From assembly GCA_010093705.1 (NCBI GenBank), contig MU006089.1, forward strand, positions 1,909,561 through 1,973,560: a DNA stretch of 64,000 nucleotides. Direction: 5' to 3'. Every line of letters begins with the position of its first letter. The stretch's first letter is position 1. Under the pieces are notes generated by a model. It had not been told where the DNA came from. It ran no database searches and saw only the letters and a list, made by a program, of their open reading frames with translations. The position numbers and the translations under genes are program-made. Below are positions 1 through 10,638 of the stretch, one piece after another. The stretch is from Patellaria atrata CBS 101060. Lineage: Eukaryota > Ascomycota > Dothideomycetes > Patellariales > Patellariaceae.

Positions 1-1
1 G

Positions 2-1420
2 CGCATACCATCGGAGTCAGCGTATCCTGAAGACCAAGGTTTCTCAACCGCCGTAGCACGCTTTAAGACTCTGGCCAGTGCACACGAAGCGCGAGATAGG
101 TTGAACGGAAAGACAAATGCTGCAAACAATGCGAAAATGATTGTTGATGTTTGGCAACACGGCATCTCGCCTACGTTAGGTACACGACGCAACACCATCG
201 ATGGAACTTCTACTGGGAATCGGCCAGGGTCCACGGCTGCTGTATCCGGAGTATCCACAAACGGATTAAGCAATCGTCAATCTTCCCGTTACAATGGAAC
301 TTTTCAATCTATGGAGAAACTTTCCCCACCTAATGTGACCCCCAGCCTTGGCAACGGAGATTTTCCCGTGAGAGAACCAAATGTTCATCTTTCGAATCTC
401 TTCTCGCCCAAATCTCCATTGAACAATTCCTTCAATGACGCAATCCGCGTATCTGGAAAGTCAATGATCAATGATGATGCTGGTGACGATGAGACAGGTG
501 AGCTTCTTAAGGATCCTGTTGCCTATGCGAAGAATGGACAATCCGCCCATGTAGCAATGCCACGTCGGACTACCAACCCACAGATACCTGTATCTCGCTT
601 TGCTAGTCTCTCACTCAACACGGCCAATGGTGCGAACGGTATGGCATCTCCGCCTATGCCGAATTACGTCTCACCACGGTCAGTTAGTTCCATGCAGTCA
701 CCCAATTCAGCAATGTCGCCAAACACGATGCCTTCTAGCATGGCATCCCTTGGGCCGAATGCTAGCTATCAACTTGCAACTCAGCATTTTCAAAGACATA
801 ATTATCCCCCGGTCAATCCTGCAGACCAGAATCCCCCTTGCAACACCCTTTACGTAGGAAACCTTCCCCTTGACACCTCAGAAGATGAACTCAAACAGAT
901 GTTTTCCAAACAAAGGGGATATAAGCGACTGTGCTTCAGGACCAAGCAAAATGGCCCTATGTGTTTCGTGGAATTTGAAGATGTTTCTTTTGCTACAAAA
1001 GCATTGCATGAGCTTTATGGGCAACCTTTACATAATAGTGTTAAAGGTGGTATCCGTCTAAGCTTCTCTAAAAATCCCCTTGGTGTTCGTACGGGACAGA
1101 ATAGCTCCATGGGTCCTCCAACACCTCTGACGTCCCAAGCCGTTATGCCTGGGATGTCGAATGGTTTAGGTGCTCCCCCGGGTTTTTCTACTGCGACAGG
1201 ACCACCTCCAGGTCTTTCTGCGCCACCTGGTTTGTCTAGTCCTGTGTCTCTCAATGGCGGTTCTAGTTTTGGTATGTACTCTAGCGCTGGATTTGGCATG
1301 GCCGGTAATGGTATGGGTAATTTAAGATCACAAAATCTTGGAAGCGTCGCCTCGAGCGCTGCTGGTGGTGGCTTTTCCGGAATGGGCGGCTCTTACTCGG
1401 ATTACATGATGGGAAGATAA
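2..1420 (+). CDS. whi3: Whi3-like RRM RNA-binding protein (5' partial)
   Basis: The frame is open from base 2 with no start codon in view, so the gene is cut by the window edge; 472 residues are visible. The first ~47 residues look like the end of an RRM-like domain (ARFKTLASAHEARDRLNGK). A long Ser/Asn/Pro/Met-rich linker follows. A clear RRM lies near residues 280-360, with RNP2 TLYVGNLP and RNP1 GPMCFVEFED, and continues into GGIRLSFSKNPLGVR, the signature of fungal Whi3-type proteins. The tail is Gly/Pro/Met/Ser-rich. In yeast, Whi3 binds mRNAs such as CLN3 in cytoplasmic assemblies and restrains cell-cycle entry; that role here is inferred from the family. The low-complexity flanks suit a condensate-forming protein. 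No intron is needed in the visible part. The family call is firm; one-to-one orthology is not tested. Confidence 0.85.
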   Translation, partial: RIPSESAYPEDQGFSTAVARFKTLASAHEARDRLNGKTNAANNAKMIVDVWQHGISPTLGTRRNTIDGTSTGNRPGSTAAVSGVSTNGLSNRQSSRYNGTFQSMEKLSPPNVTPSLGNGDFPVREPNVHLSNLFSPKSPLNNSFNDAIRVSGKSMINDDAGDDETGELLKDPVAYAKNGQSAHVAMPRRTTNPQIPVSRFASLSLNTANGANGMASPPMPNYVSPRSVSSMQSPNSAMSPNTMPSSMASLGPNASYQLATQHFQRHNYPPVNPADQNPPCNTLYVGNLPLDTSEDELKQMFSKQRGYKRLCFRTKQNGPMCFVEFEDVSFATKALHELYGQPLHNSVKGGIRLSFSKNPLGVRTGQNSSMGPPTPLTSQAVMPGMSNGLGAPPGFSTATGPPPGLSAPPGLSSPVSLNGGSSFGMYSSAGFGMAGNGMGNLRSQNLGSVASSAAGGGFSGMGGSYSDYMMGR

Positions 1421-2748
1421 ACGCATTATGCGCTGCGGTCACCCGCGCCATTACGTATCATGAGTTTCTGGAGTCTTGGGCGCAAACGCATTTTTGCTTT
1501 AACGCATTGTTTTGCGTTTCTTGAATCATCTTCTTTGTAGGACGTTCAAATCTTCTGGATGTCGTACTGCTCTAGTCTCTGTCGTTTCAGTTCATGGCGC
1601 GGTGTTTCGAGTCTTCAATTTCTTTTCTTCTTTTTTGTGGATTGCTTCTGTTCTTCTTTTCCGAGGGGCATGGATCACGGCGCTGAATGCTTTTCCTGGC
1701 TGGTCGTCACAGCCAAGCTGGCGGATGACTATATTTCAATAAGCATACGAGCGATGATTCCCCTTGCGCGTTTATATTGTCGATGGTAGTGTAAGGTGCT
1801 GGGGGCGCATTTATGATCGGCTAGGAGCTCTCTTTTTTGCAGAACGTTTTGAAAACTTCATTGCAGCATCTCGCGATCGGCAGTTGAGAGCAACCCAACT
1901 TCCCTGGGTAGGAAAAGCACATACTTCATGGGTTGCGTCCGGTAATTGGGTTGGGAGGATATTGTCGACTTTTCAACTTTGTCATATTGCGTCCATATCC
2001 CTCATTGTGGGGATACACCCTGTTGGCTATCTTGCGAGGAGGGTCTCTGTAACGGCAATACTCTTTTATGTACTTTTTGAATCTGGTTAACCTCGGATCT
2101 ATTGGTCTAAAACAACTTCATTAGGCGTTGTTTCGTCCATGACCCCTGCATTGCTGGTCATTCATGGTTGAAGATATCATGGGTTCGTGACGCCTCGCGT
2201 CTTCTTCTGCTAGACTGTAGCGTTTATTTGTTACGGTTACGATTCTAGAATTACTGGTCCTCTTTAGACCTCGACGTCCTGTCGTTACTGCTCAAAATAA
2301 TGGGTCTTTCATTAGGCGTTTAAAGCAATAATTTTCCAGATACTGGTTATTCTAAAAGTTTCGTTAGTGTTGAGCGTGATGTCGTAATATCGCCATCGAA
2401 ACATACTAATCAGCTAGCTGAATTGATTGAGGAAACACTAATTGATTATCGTTATGTATGTACACATCTCGAAAGACGCCCTAATTCTCGATACTGAGGA
2501 GTTTTTTTGATGCTGGTGATTGACGGTCACGTGCCAGTGCTATTACTAGTTCTAGCGGAGCTCTAGCGTCGATATCCCGGAAGATGATTTTTGAACTCTT
2601 CAACGAGCTACAGTAACTCTTTAACTCCATCAAGATTGAAATGTAATTTAATACCTACTTCAAAGTTCGATAAACGCATCCATCAAGGCTATACTACTAA
2701 TAGAGCTCCTCCCTCATCTATCTTGTTTCACTCACAAATTTGCCCATA
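1421..2748. other. gene-free spacer, 3' UTR of whi3 and promoter of mS45
   Basis: No credible gene. The octamer AACGCATT recurs three times just after the whi3 stop (about 1421-1510). The small open frames here lack domain-like composition. The last ~100 bases before 2749 are CT-rich, as expected of a fungal leader. Confidence 0.5.
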
Positions 2749-4123
2749 ATGGCTCCCAGAATACGCGCACCGAAGTTATCCACTTCCACCCCCTACCCAT
2801 CGTCCAGTCGTCAGGATGCTTACCTCTTTTCTCGATCGAGTCGCCCTTTCTCTCAAACTTCCTGTCAATGCGCACGTAATGATATTCGTGTTACAAGATT
2901 ACGGAAGCAAATGGATTCGTGGATCGAGGGGCCTGGTAGAGCTTTCAAAAGACCTCTTCCCGGTTCTACAAACTACCTCAGCGCCTACGACAGATTCGGG
3001 AGACTCATTCGATTACCGGATGGAAAACCTAAGAATAAGAATTCGAGTCAGTCAGGAGACGTAGACCAAGTGAAAGCTCGACAATCCGAGGGGGGGAATC
3101 CGGCACTCGTGCCTGACGGTCTTGACCAAGCGGCACAGGAGAATGATCGGCAAGATACCACTAAGAAAGACAGTAACGCGTTACCCCCTGAGAGTTTAGA
3201 TGATCTTCGACCATTTCCGTTGAACAACTCTTTCAGGAGTCAGCCTGTTTTGAGTGAAGAACTTCGAGAGGTCATTTATGATCAGGTGGTCAATAGAGAT
3301 AGGTCCGTCAGAGAAGTTAGCGTAGAGTACAACGTCAGTATGGAAAGAGTTGGAGCAGTTGTGCGACTTAAGACTATTGAAAAGGATTGGATAGAGAAGG
3401 TACGTAGTCATTACTTCTTTCCATTTATTATTTCTAGGTACATGATGATCAACTTCCAAATTTCGATTAGTCTTTAAGACAACACAATGGTTACAAAAAT
3501 TGCTTTGCGAGCCTCTCTGACCTCTCCTTCCGCTCTTTTTTGAAACTTAACTGTTGCAGTTGTTACTAGGGGCTGACTTGTTCAAGGGCAAACCACTCGC
3601 AAAGCCATATGCTCGAGCAATCCTAAAGATGGTTCCCACAACTCCATACCTAGGGAGCCGGACAACTCACGAAAGCATCAATGACCTGCCAGTCCATTCA
3701 GCAACCCGCCAACAAATATTCTATCCAACATCTGAATCGCGTGCTTTTACACGTGTCGACGCTGCACATGTTTTTCGTAGTGGTCTACTTCCAGCCGACA
3801 AACGTATACCACATCCACAGCTTGTGGAGCGTGAAAAGCTGGAGATTGCGCAGGTACCAAAATCCGAAGTAGATGAGATAATGAATGAGTGGGTAGCAGC
3901 AGAGGCTGCACGGAAACAAGCCATCGAGGAGCGAGAGAAAGCGGAGGAGAAGAGGTTAGTCAAAACGGTGAGGGCTCCCAGATGGGATTTCAAATTCAGA
4001 GACATCAATGTCGACGAATCCGGCAAAGACGGAAGAGGCCAGAAGGGTGTGGGTTGGAGATATGGCTTTCCACACCAGGATAGAAAGAGAGGCCAGGTCA
4101 GGATCCCCACGAGTGTTGAATAA
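2749..4123 (+). CDS. mitochondrial small-subunit ribosomal protein mS45 (Bot1/Mrps35 family)
   Basis: Two exons, 2749-3399 and 3560-4123, joined in phase 0 across a 160-nt intron (GTACGT donor, TTGCAG acceptor), give about 404 residues. I start at ATG 2749; the in-frame codon at 2740 is TTG. The N-terminus is rich in Arg, Ser and Pro with few acids (PSSSRQDAYLFSRSSRPFSQ), typical of a mitochondrial presequence. The following KQMDSWIEGPGRAFKRPLPG block and the helix-turn-like segment RSVREVSVEYNVSMERVGAV match the fungal mitochondrial regulator family (Bot1p, yeast Mrps35), a fungus-specific component of the mitoribosomal small subunit. Exon 2 carries GADLFKGKPLAKPYARAIL and a charged coiled-coil tail. 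The role in mitochondrial translation is family knowledge. Its 3' end faces the 3' end of the Snd2 gene, 276 bp away. Confidence 0.85.
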
Positions 4124-4399
4124 AACTAACACAGACAATCCGTTCTGTTTGGCAAGGTATTCGATATCATGCTGTTCTTATACTGTACAATACTCTATTC
4201 CGCACCGTCCAGGAGCCTTTGTAATTTACTAAGCAAGCTGTAAGCTAGTTCAGGGTTGGCCTGCGCTTTTGTTATTCATTACAGGCGTGTTACAGCACAT
4301 GCTGCTTTACCTTTTTCGACTTAGACCGAACCAAGCGTGCCCGCTGCTTCAGCATCTGTTCGGATATTTGTGATATGACGGACTGAACAACATTCAAGC

Positions 4400-5022
4400 T
4401 CAGCGGTATTGAACCTTCTGGCCACCCCTCTTCTCTAACTTTTGTTGTCTCTTACTCCCAACAGTGGGCGTCCCATCACCGTCAGCGCCGCCAGTCAACC
4501 CGGCCATACCCTGCTTTGCTCCTATGAAAGTTGTATATGCTAGCCACAAGGAATATAGTGGAATAATAGTCTATTCGCAATCTTAGTGACCTTCGTTGGA
4601 GTTTATAACAGCCTGATAGAACCTACCCATAGCCACCACGCATAATCACCAACAATAGCAGCCAACCCGATACACCCATAAGACCAATAAAACACATCCC
4701 ACATCCACTCTGTCAACCCTCTCGCCTCAAGGTCCTCACCGCTCCGTTTCAGTTCTTTGTTCCCCTTTGCGCTAAGCTCTGTGTTCCCAGTTGACATGTT
4801 CAAGTAGACAGGACGGCCCATTCGCTCGAACCAGAACTGGATGAAGAGTGCGGGGAAGGAGAGGAGGACATAAAGGAAGAGTGAACGCCTTGTGAAGGAG
4901 CGGTAGAAGAAGAGCATCCGGAGCAAGATGAAGAGCCCGTGGATGCTACCTGCTATGACGAGCGTGCGGTTTAGGGTTGTGGTGTTCCGCACAGCGAGCG
5001 TTTTGGCGGCTTTTTGTGCCAT
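4400..5022 (-). CDS. snd2: Snd2/TMEM208-family ER protein
   Basis: Two exons: 5022-4627 and 4570-4400. The 56-nt intron has a GTAGGT donor and a TAG acceptor and joins in phase 0 (AWWLW then TIIPLYSLWLAY), giving 188 residues. The protein begins MAQKAAKTLAVRNTTTLNRT and has three or four hydrophobic segments (about residues 21-40, 45-65, 110-130 and the stretch spanning the splice). It ends with the family tail GTPTVGSKRQQKLEKRGG then QKVQYR. Snd2 (TMEM208 in animals) acts at the ER membrane in the SRP-independent targeting route for proteins with internal transmembrane segments; that function is family knowledge. Reading through the intron would instead end seven residues later and lose the conserved tail, which argues that the intron is real. 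Divergent from cdc27, sharing a 669-bp upstream region. Confidence 0.9.
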
Positions 5023-5691
5023 TGTGAGGAGTTTCGTGGTGCCTCTGCGTCTATGTGTTTTCTTCCGGCGTTTAAATCTCTTTTGAAGGGAAAAGGTGGA
5101 GTTGACTGGGAAATGTTCCTTTTACTTAAACGGGTGGTTCGCATAAGTATTCATATGTTATTATGTTCAAAACGCCAAGAGGTTGTTTATAGACCGTCCG
5201 AACTAACGACGGCCGATTGGTCGAGATGGCGAAAGATGGCCGGCGTGACAGGCTTCAAGCAAGAACAACAACAAGCCCTGGAAGTACCAAAGAGTTAAAA
5301 GACATATCAACCTTGCAAAGACGATACAACATCATACGCGATATCACTATTGACTGATTTGGTGATTATTGCACAGCTCATATCTCCCTCTATGACTCTT
5401 TGGTTGTCGTGAGAGATCATGCGGAGTCGCTGAGTCCTCCTTCACGCCCTCGACCTTATGTTTACCCCAGCCGCCAATTAACTTTGTCGACTACAGAAGC
5501 CATTCACCACGTTTTTGAACTGCGCAAAAGGAACGAATTAGACACGAGCTGGTATTCGTCTTCATGCTCTCATCCTATTCCTCATTTTCCGTCTCGAATA
5601 CGCCTTATTCTCTTCTTCTACTTCTCTCTCCGGGCTAACGTCCTTTCGACATCAACAACCAACATCACGTTTCGATCGAAATTCGCCTACC
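5023..5691. promoter_or_regulatory. shared divergent promoter region of snd2 and cdc27
   Basis: The two ATGs face away from each other across 669 bp. The cdc27-proximal half is CT-rich (many TTCTCTTC-type stretches), a usual feature of fungal leaders. The context around the cdc27 start is CTACCATGGCG. The open frame at 5400-5765 most likely reflects leader sequence rather than a gene. Confidence 0.5.
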
Positions 5692-8294
5692 ATGGCGGCA
5701 CCTACAAATACATCATATATCTCCTCCCAGCTTCGCCACCTCATCTACTACAACCTCGACAATGACCTGATAGGAAACGCCCTTTTTCTCTCCGGCCGCC
5801 TCCATGCCGTCGAACCCCGCTCCCCAGACGCCATTCACCTTCTCGCTCTCAGTCACCTCCGGCTGGGCCGTCTAAAAGCAGCGTACGATTACACTCGCGA
5901 TAAAGCCGTACGTGGCATACACCTAGGTTGCGCGTACGTTTTTGCACAAGCTTGTCTAGGCTTGGAACGTTATGGTGACGGCATCGCGGCGCTAGAGAGA
6001 AGTCGAGGATTATGGGGCGCAAGAAACCACTGGAACAAGCATTCAGAAACACAGAGGAAACACATTCCAGATGCTGCAGTGGTAAATTGCCTTCTGGGAA
6101 AACTATGGAGAGCCCATGGGGATGTTAAAAAGGCGGTGGAGTATTATGTCGCCTGCCTGAAACTTAACCCTTTCATGTGGGATGCTTTTTTAGAGCTGTG
6201 TGACACTGGTATTGCTACCGACACTGAAGATTTTCCACATGCTAATCTAACTAAAATAGGTGCTGTGCTAAAAACCGAGAACATTTTTAAAATGACCCCC
6301 GAAATGCAAGCCTACCTAGGTTCCACGGAAAATTCGAAAAATGGTTACGAAGGATTGCTGCCAGAAGAACACCTACCAAGTGAGGTCAACAATATAATGA
6401 CTCCTAGTAATGATCTCTTTAATCCCTCTTCACGGCCTAATATAGAAGTCAGGCCAGACGTGGGAGGTTCTTTTTCGTTTTCGAGATTGACTGGCGGTGT
6501 ACCAAGCAGTAATACTCACAGCTTGGAAGCGGAGACCCCGACGTCCAACCTGATAAATCAGGATGATGATGTCATGATGGGTGATGCGGCACCCGCTCCT
6601 TCCCAAAGGTATGGTGATAGTGAACCACCGCAAGCGCCGATACGGAAAACCCGGACTCTCCAGACTTTTGTTTCAGAGCACGGTTTAGAGGCGCCGAAAA
6701 TGCGTCCAATTTCAACAAGAGGTAGATTAAAAGCATCGTCCGAAAGCAATGACGCGGAACCGGCAAGAACACAACCATTGGCGCACAATCATAAGCGTAC
6801 TATATCTGGACACGTTGCGCAACCAAGCACTTCTGCTAATAATGATCCCACAGCTGCTCCACAGCGAAGGAGCGTTCGGTTATTTAATCAAATCAGGCCG
6901 TCTGCCAGCAAAACGTCGATACCTACTATTAGCAGGGACCCGGAACCCAAAGAGAGACGGGAAATAAAAAAAGTTAGAGCGACAGGTACCAAAGGTCGTT
7001 CAGCTGCATCAACAGTTGGCCGCGTCGTAAGCGGTAACCGGAACCCAAGAGAGGGTGCAGAAAGAGATATAAAGGAGGCCAGGCCTCCCAGTGTGGTTCC
7101 GCCAGCTATGGTCCTACCAACTGTGCAAAAGTCTCAACCTCATATCCCCGAAGTCAGCCTAGAAAAGGAAGCCCTACACTGGCTTCTGGACCTATTCGTG
7201 AAACTTGGCAGTGGCTATTTCTTTCTTGGTCGTTACCAGTGTCAACAGGCGATCAATGCTTATATGTCAATACCAGCATCACAACGAGAAACCCCTTGGG
7301 TCCTAGCACAGCTTGGAAAAGCACACTACGAGCGATCCGCATATACTGAAGCAGGAGAAGTTTTTACGCGAGTCAGGAAAATTGAGCCATCACGTATGGA
7401 GGATATGGAGATTTATTCGACTGTCCTGTGGCATCTGAAAAACGATATGGAGCTAGCTTATCTTTCTCACGAACTTATCGACGCGGATAGACTTTCACCA
7501 CAGGCCTGGTGCACTATCGGAAACTCATTTTCCCTACAGCGAGAGCATGATCAAGCAGTGAAGTGTTTTAAACGTGCTACTCAGCTTGATCCCAAGTTCG
7601 CATATGCATTCACGCTACAGGGCCACGAGCACATCGCTAATGAGGAGTACGACAAGGCTCTCTTTGCATACAGATGCGCCATTTCAGCAGACAATCGACA
7701 CTATAATGGGTGGTATGGTCTTGGACGCTGCTATGAAAGACTCGGCAAATACGATATCGCAGAAAAACACTACAAGTCGGCCTCCCAGATTAACCCGACC
7801 AATGCCGTTCTCGTTGTCTGCATTGGTGTCGTATGTGTCCATCACCCTTCTTGCATGTGAACACCCTCTAATGCTGGTAATAGGTCTTCGAAAAGATGAA
7901 CAAAGCCCGTCAAGCACTCGTCAACTACTCTCATGCCTGCGAACTCGACCCCCTTTCTGCCCTCGCTCGCTTCAAGAAAGCGCGTGTACTCATGGCGCTT
8001 CGGCATTCTACCGAAGCGCTCATCGAACTCAAGGTCTTAAAGGACATCGCACCAGACGAAGCAAACGTTCACTTCATGCTTGGGAGACTGTACAAGTTAA
8101 TGAATGAAAAAGCGTTGGCGATTAGGCATTTTACTGTTGCCATCAATTTGGATCCGAAGGTATGTCTTCACTATCTTGGTCTTGATTGGACCGAGGAAAT
8201 TGATGGTGATTGGCAGGCCGCGCAGTATATCAAGGAGGCGATGGAGAGTATGGATGATGAGGATGATGGGTATGATGATGGGACTGGGTCATGA
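5692..8294 (+). CDS. bimA: anaphase-promoting complex subunit Cdc27/BimA (Apc3)
   Basis: Three exons, 5692-7830, 7884-8159 and 8217-8294, all joined in phase 0, give about 830 residues. The N-terminal TPR block begins with SSQLRHLIYYNLDNDLIGNA and contains ALSHLRLGRLKAAYDYTRDK. It is followed by a long Ser/Pro/Arg-rich linker (about residues 200-490) and a C-terminal TPR array starting at EALHWLLDLFVKLGSGYFFL, with classic repeats such as YAFTLQGHEHIANEEYDKAL and GWYGLGRCYERLGKYDIAEK. This layout is that of Apc3 (S. pombe Nuc2, Aspergillus BimA), a scaffold of the APC/C ubiquitin ligase that binds Cdc20/Cdh1 activators and is needed for mitotic exit. The C-terminus (AAQYIKEAMESMDDEDDG) fits only if the 57-nt intron at 8160 is removed. 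That intron is a multiple of three without a stop, so retention would add 19 residues. Confidence 0.95.
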
Positions 8295-8885
8295 TTTTGA
8301 AAGGGATACTGTCATCCTCTTACCTCTTTCTCACTTTTCCTTTGATACCTTTTACTCGCTCTTACTTGCCTACTTTTAATTCTTGGATGTTGTATACCAG
8401 TCTCACGATTCTCTTTGGAATGAATGTCTCTGGTTACGATGCGTTCGGCAAAGTGTTGATTCTCTATTTCTCTTTACCCCTTAATTTTTTCTCTTCAATT
8501 CACCTATGATCCCGATTGGATTTTTCGGTGATCTTTCACGTTTCTTTGGGGATTTATGATAGCGAGCGAGCATTGTGGGGGCAAAAACGGGTCTGCATTA
8601 GCATTCGTTGGCGTCAAATTGGATACTTGGGATTAATTCTTTTCACGCTTTGAGTAGGATTGCACGGGTTCAGCTGAGTTTCTAAGTTTTGGTCTTTCTG
8701 AATGAGGACTGTGTTGAATTCGATCAGAAGGTACGAACTAGCCAGATAAGGAGGAATGCGAATGTTGTAGAGTACATGCTTAGGAACAATCGATGAGAAG
8801 TGAGAAATGGAAAGTTCTGAATTGGGGTTGTGCCAATACCCAACGCCTTTCGAGATGAGTGTTCGTTCAGATCCTGCTGTTCGAC
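8295..8885. other. cdc27 3' flank
   Basis: No gene seen. The first ~200 bases are T-rich and resemble a 3' UTR. Confidence 0.4.
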
Positions 8886-9299
8886 TTATTCAACCTCTTC
8901 GAAACTCCGCTTCCTGGTCGATCGCACCTCCCCTTTATTGACATCATGATGATGATCATCATCGTCTTCATCATCGTCTTCATCATCGTCTTCATCATCG
9001 TCTTCATCATCGTCTTCATCATCGTCTTCATCATCATCTTTATCATCTTCATCATCTTCATTTTCATCATTGTCGTCAATGACGATAGGAAACTCATCCG
9101 GCTCTCCAACCACCGTCTCATTATCATCGCTAACGCTGATGGGACGTTCTTTCGCGCCTTCCACCACGGCGACACCATCCTTAGCAGCAGCGCCCGGCCA
9201 GCGGAAAGTCGATTTCGGCAGCTTGGTACGGGGGCGGTACGGCTTGGGCGGGGTGGCCGGGGCCTTGGGGATGGGGACGTAGAAGTGGGTTATTAATGG
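8886..9299 (-). CDS. uncertain acidic-tailed ORF (no start codon found)
   Basis: A minus-strand frame is open from 9299 to a stop at 8886 but contains no ATG. Its translation looks protein-like: a Pro/Lys/Arg segment (PKAPATPPKPYRPRTKLPKS), then TFRWPGAAAKDGVAVVEGAK, then a mixed acidic stretch. After that come about ten EDDD-type repeats, a His run, and the end STRKRSFEEVE. The basic-then-acidic design suggests a chromatin- or nucleus-related protein, but I recognise no family. The start may lie in an upstream exon not resolved here; the CT-rich sense strand of 9297-9660 would fit a leader or promoter. The opposite frame over the repeat gives only Ile/Phe/Val runs and is implausible. Confidence 0.3.
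   Translation of the reverse strand, partial: PLITHFYVPIPKAPATPPKPYRPRTKLPKSTFRWPGAAAKDGVAVVEGAKERPISVSDDNETVVGEPDEFPIVIDDNDENEDDEDDKDDDEDDDEDDDEDDDEDDDEDDDEDDDDHHHDVNKGEVRSTRKRSFEEVE
8958..9066. repeat. 12-bp coding microsatellite/minisatellite (ATCATCGTCTTC)n
   Basis: Six perfect tandem copies of ATCATCGTCTTC occupy 8958-9029, followed by degenerate ATC/TTC/TTT triplets to about 9066. Read on the minus strand each copy is GAAGACGATGAT, Glu-Asp-Asp-Asp. The perfect copies suggest recent expansion or contraction, so length probably varies between strains. Confidence 0.9.
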
Positions 9300-10638
9300 T
9301 TACATTGTTGGTGTGGGGTGATGTTGGTGTGGTTGGTGAGGTGAACCGGAGAGAGTGTTAGTGTGGTTGACGATTTAAGGAGGTGATTGTGTGGTGTTGG
9401 TTGAGGATTTAAAGAATGAATGATGTTTGGAAGTCTGCGTGATATATGGTGAAGGAAATTGGGGAGACGGGGAGACATATATATGGGGGATAGGTGACAA
9501 TAGGGGTGGATGGACAATAGAGACGTTTTTGGACAATAGAGGGAATTTGCGATTGATGGGAGACATGTAGGAGAGAACTTGGAATGGATTACAATGGGGA
9601 TTTTGACCATAGGAAAAGTCACAGTAGGGGGGAAAGTCATGAACTTATTGTCACGTGTCAATGAAAGGGATAGGAGTATGATTTCGAATTAAAGTACTAT
9701 TACTGCTTCCATATCTAATATGGCGACTAAGGCCGATCTGATCTTGTTAGATTTGATATACAGTTCTTCTAAGCTGAGGTGTCACTGCTATTGGAGTCAT
9801 GCTTTCCTCTATAATTACATTGAAATTCCCAAAATAGTTTTTTCAGACGGGTACGGGAGACTGTGGTCAGCGACAATTGGTATAAAAATTGTCGCTCAAC
9901 GGATGATAATAAATGCTACGAATTGATGAAAATGGAAGATTGAGCCGCCCATTGAATATCTATTTAATTAGATGCTTAAGCAGGACTTAGATTTGCCCAT
10001 GAATGACCCAAGATTCAGTACGTGTCTCGATAAAAATAGTGCAAGAGCGTAATACCTAGGAAAACCCAACAAAGAAAGAAAGGAGGGAGGAGATACTAAG
10101 AAAGTAATACCGAAATAGGTACTATGAAGAATAGAAACATCAGGACCATGAAAATTTATTGAAGACCTTGTAGTTTTAGGGGCTTTTACCTCCGCTGTGT
10201 CCATGGATTTGAGGTTCGAAAAACCATGCCAGACGGGAAGTTCCACGGAGTTAATTAATTACATCAGTACAAGAAGATTTTTCTAGAATAGAGGTTTGAC
10301 TTAGAATATGCCTTAGAGAGCAAAAGATCCTATATATCTTGGTTAATAAATGTAAAATCGTGTCTATGGAGCACCTTAGTGACCCAGGGGACGTTGCTTT
10401 AAGATTCTTGAAGAGCGTACGGTTGCACCAGGGCTCATGTAAGTACACACGAACCACGTCTTGGCTTCCAGCCACTCTATCAATCTTGACCGCGATTTCT
10501 TTCCAGCTTGTTAGAAACACAACCTCCAGAACAAACCCCGAAAGGAGTTCCATCTATCTCTTTTTACCTCCTCCGGACCTGCTAGAGCATATAGTAATCA
10601 CATAGATCTAATTACCCTTGAAACCCAATATCGTCAAG
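9300..10638. other. gene-free spacer upstream of yra1
   Basis: No credible gene. The plus strand of 9297-9660 is strikingly C-poor and rich in G, T and A. The rest is AT-rich without domain-like frames. Confidence 0.45.

Noticed and set aside
1512-2090. Overlapping plus-strand frames after whi3
   Set aside because: No domain-like composition, strong Cys/Phe/Ser bias, and position in a 3' UTR/intergenic region.
5400-5765. 121-residue frame overlapping the cdc27 start
   Set aside because: Lies in the CT-rich leader and overlaps the start of a well-supported gene in another frame.
8859-9296. Plus-strand frame rich in Ile, Phe and Val over the 12-bp repeat
   Set aside because: It is the complement of an Asp/Glu repeat; the hydrophobic runs are an artefact of reading the repeat on the wrong strand.
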